Assembly: GCF_030410375.1 (NCBI RefSeq)
Contig: NZ_JAUHHE010000010.1
Location: 1 to 64,000 of the forward strand
Reading direction: 5' to 3'
Origin: Zwartia vadi
Lineage (GTDB): Bacteria > Pseudomonadota > Gammaproteobacteria > Burkholderiales > Burkholderiaceae_B
Length of the DNA stretch: 64,000 bases
Under the pieces are notes generated by a model. That model was not told the origin of the DNA and ran no database searches. It was given only the letters and a program-made list of their open reading frames with translations. Below are positions 9,022 to 17,841 of the stretch, piece by piece. Within the stretch, counting starts at the first letter, position 1. The number at the start of each line of letters is the position of its first letter. The translations under genes were made by a program, and so were the position numbers.

Positions 9022-9036
9022 GTAGGGATTGGTAGG
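9022..9036 (+). promoter_or_regulatory. GTAGG direct-repeat pair upstream of the exported amidohydrolase
   Basis: GTAGG occurs at 9022-9026 and 9032-9036, ten bases apart, about 95 bases before the amidohydrolase start and on its sense strand. It lies in the 195-bp divergent region shared with the sensor-kinase gene. The same word forms the cluster at 6367-6399, which suggests one regulator acts on both sides. Confidence 0.4.
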
Positions 9037-9128
9037 TTTTTTTGATGGATCTTTGACATCATACGTTTGGCAACGACTTTTTCTTTATTGCTATGCTGTT
9101 TAAAAAAAATTATGTGTGAGTTCTAGCT

Positions 9129-10883
9129 ATGTGCATGTGGTGTAGAAAGTCTGCGTTTTCAGAACACTTGACCGCTAATTTTTCAGACAAACGTCGAAAG
9201 CTTATGCTTTTTACCGGCGCGGGCTCGATAACATCTGCATTTCATGCCAGTTTGAATGCACAGGATGTCGTTCATCCCGACATGGTGTTCCGTAATGGTT
9301 CGATTTATACGATGACAGGTAATGCTCAAAAAGTCGAGGCCCTGGCATTAAGAAATGGAAAGATTCTGGGTACAGGCTCGCTTGATCAGGTAATGAGCTT
9401 AACTAAAAATAAACCAACGATCGTAAACTTAGAAGGCAGGACTGTATTTCCTGGGTTTATTGATCCACACAATCATGTCGTGCTCAGTAGTTTGTTTGAT
9501 CAATTGCTCATCAATGTAGGTTTTGCAAAATATAAGACGAAAGATCAAGTTAAGTCTTTCATGAAAACAACCGCGGCTAAAATGCCGGCGGGTCAGTGGT
9601 TGGCTTTCGGCTTTTATGACAATCTGCTTCAGGGCGGAGACTGGTCGATGGCTGAAATCAATGAGATTTCGACGAGCCATCCCATCTTTATCTTGTATGT
9701 GAATGGTCACGTAGGGGCCGCCAATTCGTTTGCTTTCTCAAGGGCAGATATTCCTCAAAACGTCGGTATGCTGCCAGGTGGCGGATATTTTGGGCGTGAT
9801 AATAGTGGCCAATTGAATGGCTTGATTTATAACGAACCTGCCTTGATGAAGTTTGCCGATCTCGCTGTGCCTAAACCTTCCCCTGAATTACTCGAGAAGG
9901 CGGTGGTGCAATATGCGAAACAAGCTGCTGCATCAGGTTTGACGACATTGCACGAGCCGGGAACTATCAAGCCTCAATGGGTGGAGTCTCTCGCAAAGCT
10001 TTCTAACTTCTTGCCGATCAGGATGAGTGCAAGCTTTAGCTCAGAAGCTGTAGAAGAGAGTAAAAAATATACTTCTCTTGGCCCAGCAAATCGGGCGCGC
10101 ATCTTGCCAAATAGCCGTTTTTCCTTGTATGGCATGAAATGCTGGGTTGATGGCTCAAACCAAGGTGAGACTGCCGCGCAATCGAAGCCCTATCTGAATA
10201 CCGATAAAAAGGGCATGTTAGGCTACACGCAAATTCAAATGACTGAGATTTGTAAAAAGGCCAAGGAGGCTGATTGGACAATGTTGGCGCATTGCCAAGG
10301 GGATGTCGCTATCGAGGAGTATCTCAATGCACTTGAGACGGTGTATGGCGCGAACCCCTCCATGGGTCTCATGCGCATTGAGCATGCGACCATGGTGCGT
10401 CAGGATCAACTTGATCGTATGAAAAAGCTTGGCTATGAGCTGACCTTTATGACCGATTTTGTCTATCTCTACGGATCTGCATATAGAGATTCAATTTTTG
10501 GACCGGAACGTGCTGCATTTATGGTGCCATGCGCAGCGGCTCATCAGGCGGGTCTTCAGTACTCAGTTCATTCAGACAACCCCGCTGCAGGCATGCCATT
10601 GAATCCCTTGCGACACGTACAGATACAACTCAATCGGCAATGTATCGTAGACGGCTCTGTCGTGGGGCCTAATCAGAGGGTGGATTTGGATACTGCTCTT
10701 CGCGCGATCACAATCAATCCTTCTCGACATATTGGCATGGAACATATGCTAGGTACCTTGGAGAAGGGTAAAGAAGCAGACCTTACTATCCTAGAAAAAG
10801 ATCCCTTCACGACTGGAGTGAGTGCGATGAGTGAGATTAAAGTATCTGAAACATGGGTGGCGGGTCAAAAAGTTTTTGGGTGA
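9129..10883 (+). CDS. Exported amidohydrolase, YtcJ-like
   Basis: 584 aa. Near the N-terminus a twin-arginine-like stretch DKRRKLMLFTGAG precedes an Ala-rich segment ending LNAQ, consistent with Tat export; this favours a start upstream of the internal ATG at 9204. The amidohydrolase body has VNLEGRTVFPGFIDPHNHV with the metal-binding H-x-H, LAHCQGD, RIEHATMV and VHSDNPA, and ends in the usual small barrel with KGKEADLTILEKDPF. YtcJ-type enzymes hydrolyse amides or carbamates with two or one metal ions. It is divergent from the two-component genes, so it is a plausible target of that system. Ribosome site is weak. Confidence 0.85.
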   Translation: MCMWCRKSAFSEHLTANFSDKRRKLMLFTGAGSITSAFHASLNAQDVVHPDMVFRNGSIYTMTGNAQKVEALALRNGKILGTGSLDQVMSLTKNKPTIVNLEGRTVFPGFIDPHNHVVLSSLFDQLLINVGFAKYKTKDQVKSFMKTTAAKMPAGQWLAFGFYDNLLQGGDWSMAEINEISTSHPIFILYVNGHVGAANSFAFSRADIPQNVGMLPGGGYFGRDNSGQLNGLIYNEPALMKFADLAVPKPSPELLEKAVVQYAKQAAASGLTTLHEPGTIKPQWVESLAKLSNFLPIRMSASFSSEAVEESKKYTSLGPANRARILPNSRFSLYGMKCWVDGSNQGETAAQSKPYLNTDKKGMLGYTQIQMTEICKKAKEADWTMLAHCQGDVAIEEYLNALETVYGANPSMGLMRIEHATMVRQDQLDRMKKLGYELTFMTDFVYLYGSAYRDSIFGPERAAFMVPCAAAHQAGLQYSVHSDNPAAGMPLNPLRHVQIQLNRQCIVDGSVVGPNQRVDLDTALRAITINPSRHIGMEHMLGTLEKGKEADLTILEKDPFTTGVSAMSEIKVSETWVAGQKVFG

Positions 10884-10942
10884 TCGTACGGGCAGCTTTT
10901 CTTTGGCTAAAACCTAAGGCCTCAAGCTTTTGTCAATGCGCT

Positions 10943-12936
10943 TTAGGATGAAAAGATTTCCCTGGCCTTGCGGTAGCCGCCCATTCGCTTTATGTAGGTC
11001 AGTAATTCCGCGAAAAATGGATTGAAGCTAAGTGTAGAGGAGTCGCCGACAAGCAACAACTTGCGGCGGGCTCGGGTCATGCCAACGTTCATTCGGCGGA
11101 TGTCGGCCAGAAAGCCGATTTCACCATCTGGGTTACTACGCGTTAATGAAATAGCAATGATGTCTCGCTCCTGACCCTGAAACGAATCGACTGTGCCAAT
11201 ACTCAGCATGCTGTTCAGTAGTAATTCGTTGAGTGCGCTGTTTTCCTCGATAGCATCAATCAAATAATTAATTTGGGCACGATAGGGAGCAATGACACCA
11301 ATAGAGAGCGGTTCATGCTCGTGATCGGTGTGGTCGTAGGGCGCAAGGAGTTGAGTGAGCCGCGCGAGCAGAAAGTTTGCTTCTTCAGGGTTTGCCGTTG
11401 AACGACTTTCGGGCAGGGTCACTTCAAGAAAGTTGCAACCGGCTGTATCGAGAAATTCTACAGGGCGGTCGGGAGAAAAACGCGGGTCATAAGCATCTAA
11501 GCCGGCATCACGCACACTTTGGTGTGCCACCAATTGACCTTCGTAGAATCTCTCTGAGCTGAAACCCATGATTTGCTCGTGCATGCGGTACTGCACGGTC
11601 AGCATACGGGCTGTATCAGGCTGCCGCTTAATGCACTTTTCGAACAGGGTTTCGCGCAGACCTTCGCGGGCGGCTTTTTCACTTTTTACTGTAGGTGGTA
11701 GTTGATGGTGATCGCCAGTCAAGATAATCCGGTGGCCCTTGGCAATCGGTATCCAACAACCCGGCTCCAAGGCTTGAGCGGCTTCGTCGATAAAGACTGT
11801 TTCAAAGGTCAGGTGTCGAATGTTACGGTTGCTGGCGCCCACCAGCGTACAGGTGATGATCTGTACCGATTCGATTACGTCCTCGGTCATCCAGCGCTCT
11901 AAATCGTCCGCTGCCTGAAAAAGTGTTCGTGCCTCTTCCTTAAGCAGCTGCCGCTGCTGCTGCTCTTCAAGGCTATAGCGCCAAGATCGCTGACTGGCGG
12001 CTTCACGATTCTGGTCCGCGGTTTGGCGCATCGCCCGCATCTTGCTATAGCTGGGATGGGCCATCAAGCGGGCATCAAGAGTGTGCCCAAGCAGCAAGTC
12101 TGACACACGGCTTGGGTTGCCCATCCGAATGACGCTGACGCCGCATTCGGCTAACTTTTCTGTGAGCAGGTCTACAGCCGTATTCGAGGGGGCACACACA
12201 AGAACGCGCCTCTCACGCCGAACAGTTTCTAGGATGGCATGTACAAGTGTTGTGGTTTTACCCGTGCCGGGCGGTCCATGGATAATGGCGACGTCCTGAG
12301 CACTGAGGACATGGCGTAAAGCTGTTAGCTGCGAGTCGTTGAGCAGGTTGGGGTAAAGAAGATCGTCGGCTTTGTGTTCGCGAAAGCTGGCTTGTCGCAC
12401 TCCCAGCAGGACATCGCGAAGCTCGGCCAACCGGTTTCCATGTGCACCCATGACTTCATTGAGTGCGTTGTTCATTTCGCGGTAACTCACCTCATCAAAG
12501 GTGAGGTCAATGCCCATCTTGCCTCCGTCAAAGACCCAGTCGGGAAGCTCATCTTTGGTGGTGGTCAGCTGTAACTTATTGCGCCGTACACTCGTAATGA
12601 CACCGCTGAGCGTAGGCCGGTCAGATGCTGAATGTGCTGGCGAATCACTGAACAGAGCGGCATTCTTACCAACCTGAAATAAATGGAGTTCCTGTCGATG
12701 AGCAGGGCGTTCTACCTCCAATATCACTTTGCCACCAAAACCAATGTCCTCTTTGGTGATGGTGACCGGGTACCAAGTGAAGCCTCGGCGCCGACGCTCC
12801 TTGATGCTGGCACTGGTATTTGTAAGTTTGAATTGAGCTTGGTCTTCCTTTTGCTCAAGTTGCATGAGTGCACGCACGTGGCGGAGTTCACTATCAATAG
12901 CGCGAGGATCGGTAGGGATAACGTCGAGATCAGCCA
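10943..12936 (-). CDS. Superfamily 1 helicase, UPF1/DNA2/IGHMBP2-like
   Basis: 664 aa; the start is a TTG whose first base is at 12937, with no clear ribosome site, and an in-frame ATG at 12865 is an alternative. An N-terminal region has the family mark RRRRGFTWYPV. The helicase core then shows Walker A GPPGTGKTTT, motif Ib APSNTAVDLL, motif II IDEAAQA, motif III LTGDHHQLPPT, motif V VDSFQGQE and motif VI GMTRARRKLL. Such proteins unwind DNA or RNA 5' to 3'; bacterial members are scattered and their role is unclear. It stands alone, convergent with the amidohydrolase, and its upstream region holds a decayed gene. Confidence 0.9.
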
Positions 12937-12998
12937 AAGGAATAGAGATTTAACCGTTCAAAAATTTGATTGTACAGATAAGCTTGTATTTAACGTAG

Positions 12999-13148
12999 AC
13001 TCAGCGCTTCAAACAAATCGCTAGTGCAGGAGTAACCCTCTCGGGCAATCGTATTCAAAAAATATGGGGCGCAGTCGGCGGTGCTGCGATTGGTGCATTG
13101 GGAGGCTATGTCTACGACAAGTCAAACCAACAAAACTCAAGTCGTTAG
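12999..13148 (+). pseudogene. Remnant of a glycine-zipper envelope protein gene
   Basis: An open frame from 12999, without a start codon, reads ASAGVTLSGNRIQKIWGA then VGGAAIGALGGYVYDKSNQ and stops at 13146. The GxxxG-rich stretch followed by YVYDK is the usual C-terminus of small glycine-zipper lipoproteins such as the intact one at 34969-35184. The N-terminal lipoprotein signal is missing, with a stop codon just upstream. Its stop overlaps the stop of the convergent MscS gene. It looks like the 3' part of a gene truncated by deletion next to the helicase start. Confidence 0.6.
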
Positions 13149-15460
13149 TTTTCTTTTGCTTGTCGCGACACACTGACTGGTAAGGGGGCGGTCACATTGA
13201 GATGAACATCCCGCTGTGGATAGGGGATCGCAATGCCTGCTTCTGAGAGTTGTTGATAGATTATGTGGCGCAGATCGCTATCGACGCTGCGTGCAGCGAG
13301 TTTTGGGCCGAGTTCAACCCAATAAACGAGGACCATAATGATAGCGTTGTCAGCAAAGTCTTCAAAGAAGACTTCGGGTGCTGGAGTTTTCATGGTACTC
13401 GGGTGGTCAGCAGCAGCTTTTAGCAGTAATTGCTCTGTCACTCTCGTATCCGCACCGTAAGCAATTCCAATCCGCAATTCCCGGCGGATATGCTGGTTGG
13501 AATAGGTCCAATTAATGACTTGAGTTTCAAGAAAATTGGAATTTGGCACCAAGGCTTCGACACCATCGAAGCCGCGAACAGTGGTTGCTCGCATATCAAC
13601 TGCTGTGACATGTCCGATTGTGCCACCCAGTTCGATGATGTCACCGACGCGGATCTTGCGCTCGAACAGAATAATGATGCCACTGATAAAGTTTTTAATG
13701 ATGGTTTGCGTACCGAAGCCGACGCCAATGGCTAGCGCACCGCCCATGAATGCGAATACAGTCAATGGAATGCGCGCCAGATTCAGCACAAATACAATGA
13801 GCCCGATCGCTAATAGAATCATGACCCAGCGACGGATGACCGAGGCCAATTGATCGCTAATCCCAAAGCGACGCACCAAGAATATTTGAAGACCTTGTAA
13901 TGCTTTGGAAAATAACCAATACCCCAGGAGGAACAGCAGTATCGCTACGACACTCTTGCCAAGCGTCACGCCAAAGCTGACTGTGACCTTCCGACCATCT
14001 ATTTCCGATACATCATCCACTGCAAATAATTCGAATTGCCAAATCCTTTTTATTGCAGAAAAGATGCTTTCGCCAACTTGGTTTGCCTTTAGACTGATCG
14101 AAGCATTGGTCGCTTGAGCGGTGTCGTCGTTCCATCTGGCTAACTGCCGCTCAAAGCGATTGGCAGCTAGTTCAAGTCTGTCATACATGGCGGCTCTTTC
14201 ATTGAAGAGGGCCAGAATCTCTTTCGCCTGATTGTGCTCAGCCGTATCAGGGGCAAGATTAGCCACGCGTGTTTCCTGCTCGCGAATAGCCCCCTGCGCG
14301 TAGTTACGCTGTTCCTGTGACAGGCGCTTTCGGTTGATCAAGCCTTGATAGATTTTTTCCAGGGAAGCTTGCGCCTGCCGTCTTTGCTCTAAATTTCCTC
14401 CCGAGAGAATCAGATAACGCTTTTCCCATGCTTCATAGACGACCTGAGTCAGTGTTTCCAGAGCATTGAGACCATCTAGAACGACGCCGTCAGTGATCAA
14501 CGCTTGATCCAGCACGGCCAGTCGCTGCCCTTCCTTGCTTTCGGGCTGGGGTGAGCTGGCTAAAAGCTTAGTGCGTTCCCGTTCGTGATTGCGTCTGCGC
14601 TCGTTTGCTTTGGATGTTTCTTGACTGAGTCGTTTGCGCATGGCAGTCATGCGAGTACGTTGGGTATTAAGATCGGTTTCGGTCAACTGCTGAGCAGAAA
14701 GAGCTTTTTTCACCAGGCGTGTGAGCTCATCATTCATCACACGCATTTGTGCTGCCTTGAGCTTAAGCAAATCTTCGTCTATGGACAGCACCGCAAGTTC
14801 CGATTCGGCTACCCGCTGACGCAATTCAGCCTGCTCTTGTTCCAACTTCGCCTGAGCTTTGGATTCTTCTCCGCGAACATTTGCAAAACGATCTTGGCTC
14901 AGTCGTAGCGCTTCATCGGCGCGACGCTTTTTTTCAAGCTGAGTTTGCTTTTCAACTTCTCTGATTTGAAGGCCGCTGAGTAACCCTTGAAGTTTGTTAA
15001 GTTGACCGTCTAGTTCGTCACGCAAGGCATCGACGGCTATGGCCGAATAGGGGGGAAATTCACCGAGTGCCTGGACCTGGGGTAGGCTTGATAAAAGCGG
15101 GGGTGGAGTTTTTTCAAGGGAGGCAAGTTCATCGAGTTTTTTAATTCTTTCTGCTTGAATAAAAGCAAGTCGGTCCAATAGTCTTTGCTTGTCTGCCTGA
15201 CTAACGGCTTCAGCATTAGGCAATTCATTGTTAGTCGATTGTCTGGCATCTCGCTGTCGCTGAGTTTCGGCTAGCTGGGTTTCTACCTTGGCACGCTGTT
15301 CCGGAATTCCGCTTTCACTTTGAATAGATGGCTGCTTGGGCTGGATGCCTGGCAAAACGATCTGTCCGGACACCAGATTCGGAAGAAATAAGCACGTGAT
15401 CATTAAGCAAAGGCTCTGAAGAGCCTTTTGCGAAAAGATAGGGAAGGAGAAACGAGTCAT
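13145..15460 (-). CDS. Large mechanosensitive channel, MscS/MscK-like
   Basis: 771 aa. The signal peptide spans residues 1-32. A long charged coiled-coil periplasmic region follows (about 45-460), with many Q, E, K and R residues. Membrane helices lie at roughly 495-515, 535-555 and 560-580. The MscS pore helix and beta domain include GGALAIGVGFGTQTIIKNF, RKIRVGDIIELGG and VPNSNFLETQVINWT. The beta and C-terminal domains finish near IPYPQRDVHL. Members open under membrane tension to release solutes after osmotic downshift. It is transcribed alone. Very few doubts about the family; MscK versus other large subclasses is not resolved. Confidence 0.93.
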   Translation of the reverse strand: MTRFSFPIFSQKALQSLCLMITCLFLPNLVSGQIVLPGIQPKQPSIQSESGIPEQRAKVETQLAETQRQRDARQSTNNELPNAEAVSQADKQRLLDRLAFIQAERIKKLDELASLEKTPPPLLSSLPQVQALGEFPPYSAIAVDALRDELDGQLNKLQGLLSGLQIREVEKQTQLEKKRRADEALRLSQDRFANVRGEESKAQAKLEQEQAELRQRVAESELAVLSIDEDLLKLKAAQMRVMNDELTRLVKKALSAQQLTETDLNTQRTRMTAMRKRLSQETSKANERRRNHERERTKLLASSPQPESKEGQRLAVLDQALITDGVVLDGLNALETLTQVVYEAWEKRYLILSGGNLEQRRQAQASLEKIYQGLINRKRLSQEQRNYAQGAIREQETRVANLAPDTAEHNQAKEILALFNERAAMYDRLELAANRFERQLARWNDDTAQATNASISLKANQVGESIFSAIKRIWQFELFAVDDVSEIDGRKVTVSFGVTLGKSVVAILLFLLGYWLFSKALQGLQIFLVRRFGISDQLASVIRRWVMILLAIGLIVFVLNLARIPLTVFAFMGGALAIGVGFGTQTIIKNFISGIIILFERKIRVGDIIELGGTIGHVTAVDMRATTVRGFDGVEALVPNSNFLETQVINWTYSNQHIRRELRIGIAYGADTRVTEQLLLKAAADHPSTMKTPAPEVFFEDFADNAIIMVLVYWVELGPKLAARSVDSDLRHIIYQQLSEAGIAIPYPQRDVHLNVTAPLPVSVSRQAKEN

Positions 15461-15534
15461 GAGCGATCTCTTGCTTCAGGGAACTGCAGAAACAGCATTT
15501 GAATCATCATACTGCCGTTGCTTCAGGGAGACTT

Positions 15535-15735
15535 TTAACCACTTGTATCGGTATGAAGAGTCTTTCTACTTGTAAGTATCAACCAAATATACCCCAGTAC
15601 TCCTGAGCATTGCGAAGCGATCAAAATGGCGAACTTGGATGGATTGATCATTTCGGTCTGATTTGAGAATGCAAGGTTGGTGATAAATATTGACATCGTA
15701 AAACCAATACCGGCAATCTCACCAGTTGATAGTGA
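15535..15735 (-). pseudogene. nhaA: 3' remnant of an nhaA Na+/H+ antiporter gene
   Basis: On the minus strand this stretch reads GEIAGIGFTMSIFITNLAFS, then MINPSKFAILIAS and SGVLGYIWL, and stops at 15535-15537. GIGFTMSIFI.NLAF...SKFAIL.ASL.SG..GY is the conserved last part of NhaA. Only about 66 codons remain; a stop and then the lysR gene lie upstream, so the first 80 percent of the gene is gone. It fills most of the gap between the MscS and LysR genes. Confidence 0.8.
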
Positions 15736-15751
15736 TCAGAAGACCATAGCG

Positions 15752-16648
15752 TCAAGCTTTGATTAATTCCACGACCTTCAGGGCAGCGGGGGACAGGGTT
15801 CTATTGGCATGGAAAATGATGTTGCAGCTGAGTTCCGTACCTGCAGGGTATTTGAGAGGTAGCTGAACTAATCGTCTGTCTGCTAGCTCATGGGAAATGA
15901 CTTCACGTGTGCAGAAAAGAACAACATCAGTGTTGAGTGCTACGTTACGAAGTGCTTCTAGGCTATTACATTCTAGGGCCAGGGGTAAGTTATTCCCATC
16001 AGTATCGCCACAGAGTTTGGCTAGAAGACTCCGCGCCCGAGGTGGTAAGTGAGTGGCCGCCAGACGGTACTTTGAGAGACTGTTTCTCAGAGTACGACGC
16101 GATGCAGTCAAAAGAGGGTGACCTTGCCTGACAAATAGACCGCCATGTTGCGATGGTAGTTTAATGACTGAGAACTCAGCGGATGGTGGCAAGCTTTGGG
16201 TAATGGCGAGTACGAAATCGAGTGTATGACGCTCCAGCATATCCAGCAGGCGTTTCCAGCTTTCAATTTCGACTCGCATGCTGATGCCTGGATAATCTTT
16301 AGCTAATTGAGTGAGCAGTGGAGGCAGGTATGTGGCTGCCGGAAAAACACCAACTCCCATCGCGACTTCACCACTCTCCAGGCCGCGAATCATATGTGTT
16401 TCATATTCAAGCGCCTGCGTTTGAGCCAGTACCTGCCTGGCTCGAATCAAGACTGTCTCTCCTGATTTAGTTAAGAGCACGCTTGAGGCCGTGCGATCAA
16501 GGAGTTTTAAGCCCAAGGCACCCTCGAGAGACTGAATGCTGCGACTCAGTGCTGACTGCGTGAGGTGCAGTCGCGATGCTGCTCTTGAAAAATGAAGCTC
16601 GTTAGCGGTCACAACGAAATGTCTAAGCGCACGTAATGTAAGCATCAT
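15752..16648 (-). CDS. LysR-family transcriptional regulator
   Basis: 298 aa. The winged helix occupies residues 1-60 (LRALRHFVVTANELHFSRAA, then LTQSALSRSIQSLEGALG), followed by a linker helix and a substrate domain with SGEVAMGVGVFPAATYLPP. It is divergent from the Bug/D-aminoacylase pair beginning at 16808. A 24-bp palindrome lies 31 bases upstream of its start. By position it should regulate that pair. Length and domain content are ordinary. Confidence 0.92.
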   Translation of the reverse strand: MMLTLRALRHFVVTANELHFSRAASRLHLTQSALSRSIQSLEGALGLKLLDRTASSVLLTKSGETVLIRARQVLAQTQALEYETHMIRGLESGEVAMGVGVFPAATYLPPLLTQLAKDYPGISMRVEIESWKRLLDMLERHTLDFVLAITQSLPPSAEFSVIKLPSQHGGLFVRQGHPLLTASRRTLRNSLSKYRLAATHLPPRARSLLAKLCGDTDGNNLPLALECNSLEALRNVALNTDVVLFCTREVISHELADRRLVQLPLKYPAGTELSCNIIFHANRTLSPAALKVVELIKA

Positions 16649-16678
16649 GAGTTTTTATCATTAATAGTACGCATAATA

Positions 16679-16702
16679 TGCATTTGATTTAAATCAAATG
16701 CA
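16679..16702. promoter_or_regulatory. 24-bp perfect palindrome with an FNR/Anr-type core
   Basis: The two 12-base halves TGCATTTGATTT and AAATCAAATGCA are exact reverse complements. The core at 16684-16697 is TTGAT-TTAA-ATCAA, a perfect match to the FNR/Anr consensus TTGAT-N4-ATCAA. A smaller palindrome GCATAATATGC overlaps at 16671-16681. The site lies between the lysR start (16648) and the Bug start (16808). It could be an FNR-class site or the LysR operator; sequence favours FNR-type, position fits either. Confidence 0.6.
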
Positions 16703-16807
16703 AGCCTAAATTGCATTTCAACATTCGTGTTGTTCATGAATGAAAAGAGCTAACAGGTGAACCGGACAAGGATTCGACCGTTAAACAGCCACTTACCAGG
16801 AGACGTG

Positions 16808-17806
16808 ATGAAGAAAATGATATTTGTGCGAGCACTAGCCAGCCTGTTTGGCGCACTGGCGAGTATTGCGATGATGAATACTGCTGTGGCATCACCGCCA
16901 ACCTGGCCAGCCAAGGATAAGCCTGTCACTCTTGTCGTGCCGTTTCCTGCCGGATCGGGGTCCGATGCACTGGCGCGTATGCTGGCAAAAGAGGTAACAG
17001 ATCAAACAGGTGCAACGGTGATTATTGAAAACAAGCCTGGCGGGGGAACGGTGATCGGGGCACAACAGATCGCTAAAAGCCCGAATAATGGAAACTACCT
17101 GCTTTACACGATTGTGGTGACACACACCCAAAATCCCCATCTTTTTGAAAAGCTGCCTTACGATCCATTTAAGGATTTCACGCCCATTATTCAGTTAGTG
17201 CGCTCAGCAACTGTTCTGACAGCCAATAAAGACGCGCCATTTAGCCAGACAAAAGAGTTGATTCAGTATGCCAAGGCGAACCCTGGGAAAGTCAACTTTG
17301 GTTCATTTAGCATGGGTTCAACTTCTCACCTGAATGGAGAGATTCTTAAGCGAGCAGCTGGGATTGACATCGTCCATGTTCCCTACAAAGGTACAGCGGA
17401 TGCCAGTCGGGCGTTGATGGCGGGAGAGGTCCAGATTTATTTTGATGGTACAGCGACAGCAGTTGAAAAGTGGCGAGCAGGACAGGTCAAATTACTCGGA
17501 CCTGCCACGGATAAGAGACTCAGTGTTTTGCCTGACTTACCCACACTTGCGGAGCAGGGTTTAGCAGGTTTGGATATTGTTGGCTGGCAGGGAATATTTG
17601 CACCAGGCAACACTCCACCTGAGCTCGCGAATCAAATAGCGGCGGTATTTCGCAAGGCCTTGAATACGCCTAAGATCCTTGAATACATCAAAAATGGCGG
17701 TAATGAAGTCAGTGGAGCTGGGCCTCAGGCGTTTGCCAAAATCGTACGTAACGACTACGACAGATGGGGCGAAGTGATTCGAGCAGCCGGTATCCGTCTG
17801 CAATAA
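16808..17806 (+). CDS. Bug/TctC family periplasmic solute receptor
   Basis: 332 aa from the ATG at 16808, chosen because CAGGAGA precedes it by about 6 bases and the signal peptide then begins MKKMIFVRALASLFG; a GTG at 16757 would add 17 residues and spoil it. Signal cleavage is near AVAS. Bug blocks present are VTLVVPFPAGSGSDALAR, VIIENKPGGGTVIG, VPYKGTADAS and the C-terminal RWGEVIRAAGIRLQ. The D-aminoacylase gene follows after 35 bases, so the receptor likely delivers an N-acyl amino acid or a related compound. Ligand is inferred. Confidence 0.93.
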   Translation: MKKMIFVRALASLFGALASIAMMNTAVASPPTWPAKDKPVTLVVPFPAGSGSDALARMLAKEVTDQTGATVIIENKPGGGTVIGAQQIAKSPNNGNYLLYTIVVTHTQNPHLFEKLPYDPFKDFTPIIQLVRSATVLTANKDAPFSQTKELIQYAKANPGKVNFGSFSMGSTSHLNGEILKRAAGIDIVHVPYKGTADASRALMAGEVQIYFDGTATAVEKWRAGQVKLLGPATDKRLSVLPDLPTLAEQGLAGLDIVGWQGIFAPGNTPPELANQIAAVFRKALNTPKILEYIKNGGNEVSGAGPQAFAKIVRNDYDRWGEVIRAAGIRLQ

Positions 17807-17841
17807 CTAACAACGTGACTGAGATCCAAAAGGTATTGACT

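Noticed and set aside
13430..13853. Several open frames antisense to or out of frame with the MscS channel gene
   Set aside because: They lie entirely within a strongly conserved channel coding region and show no recognisable protein features or ribosome sites.
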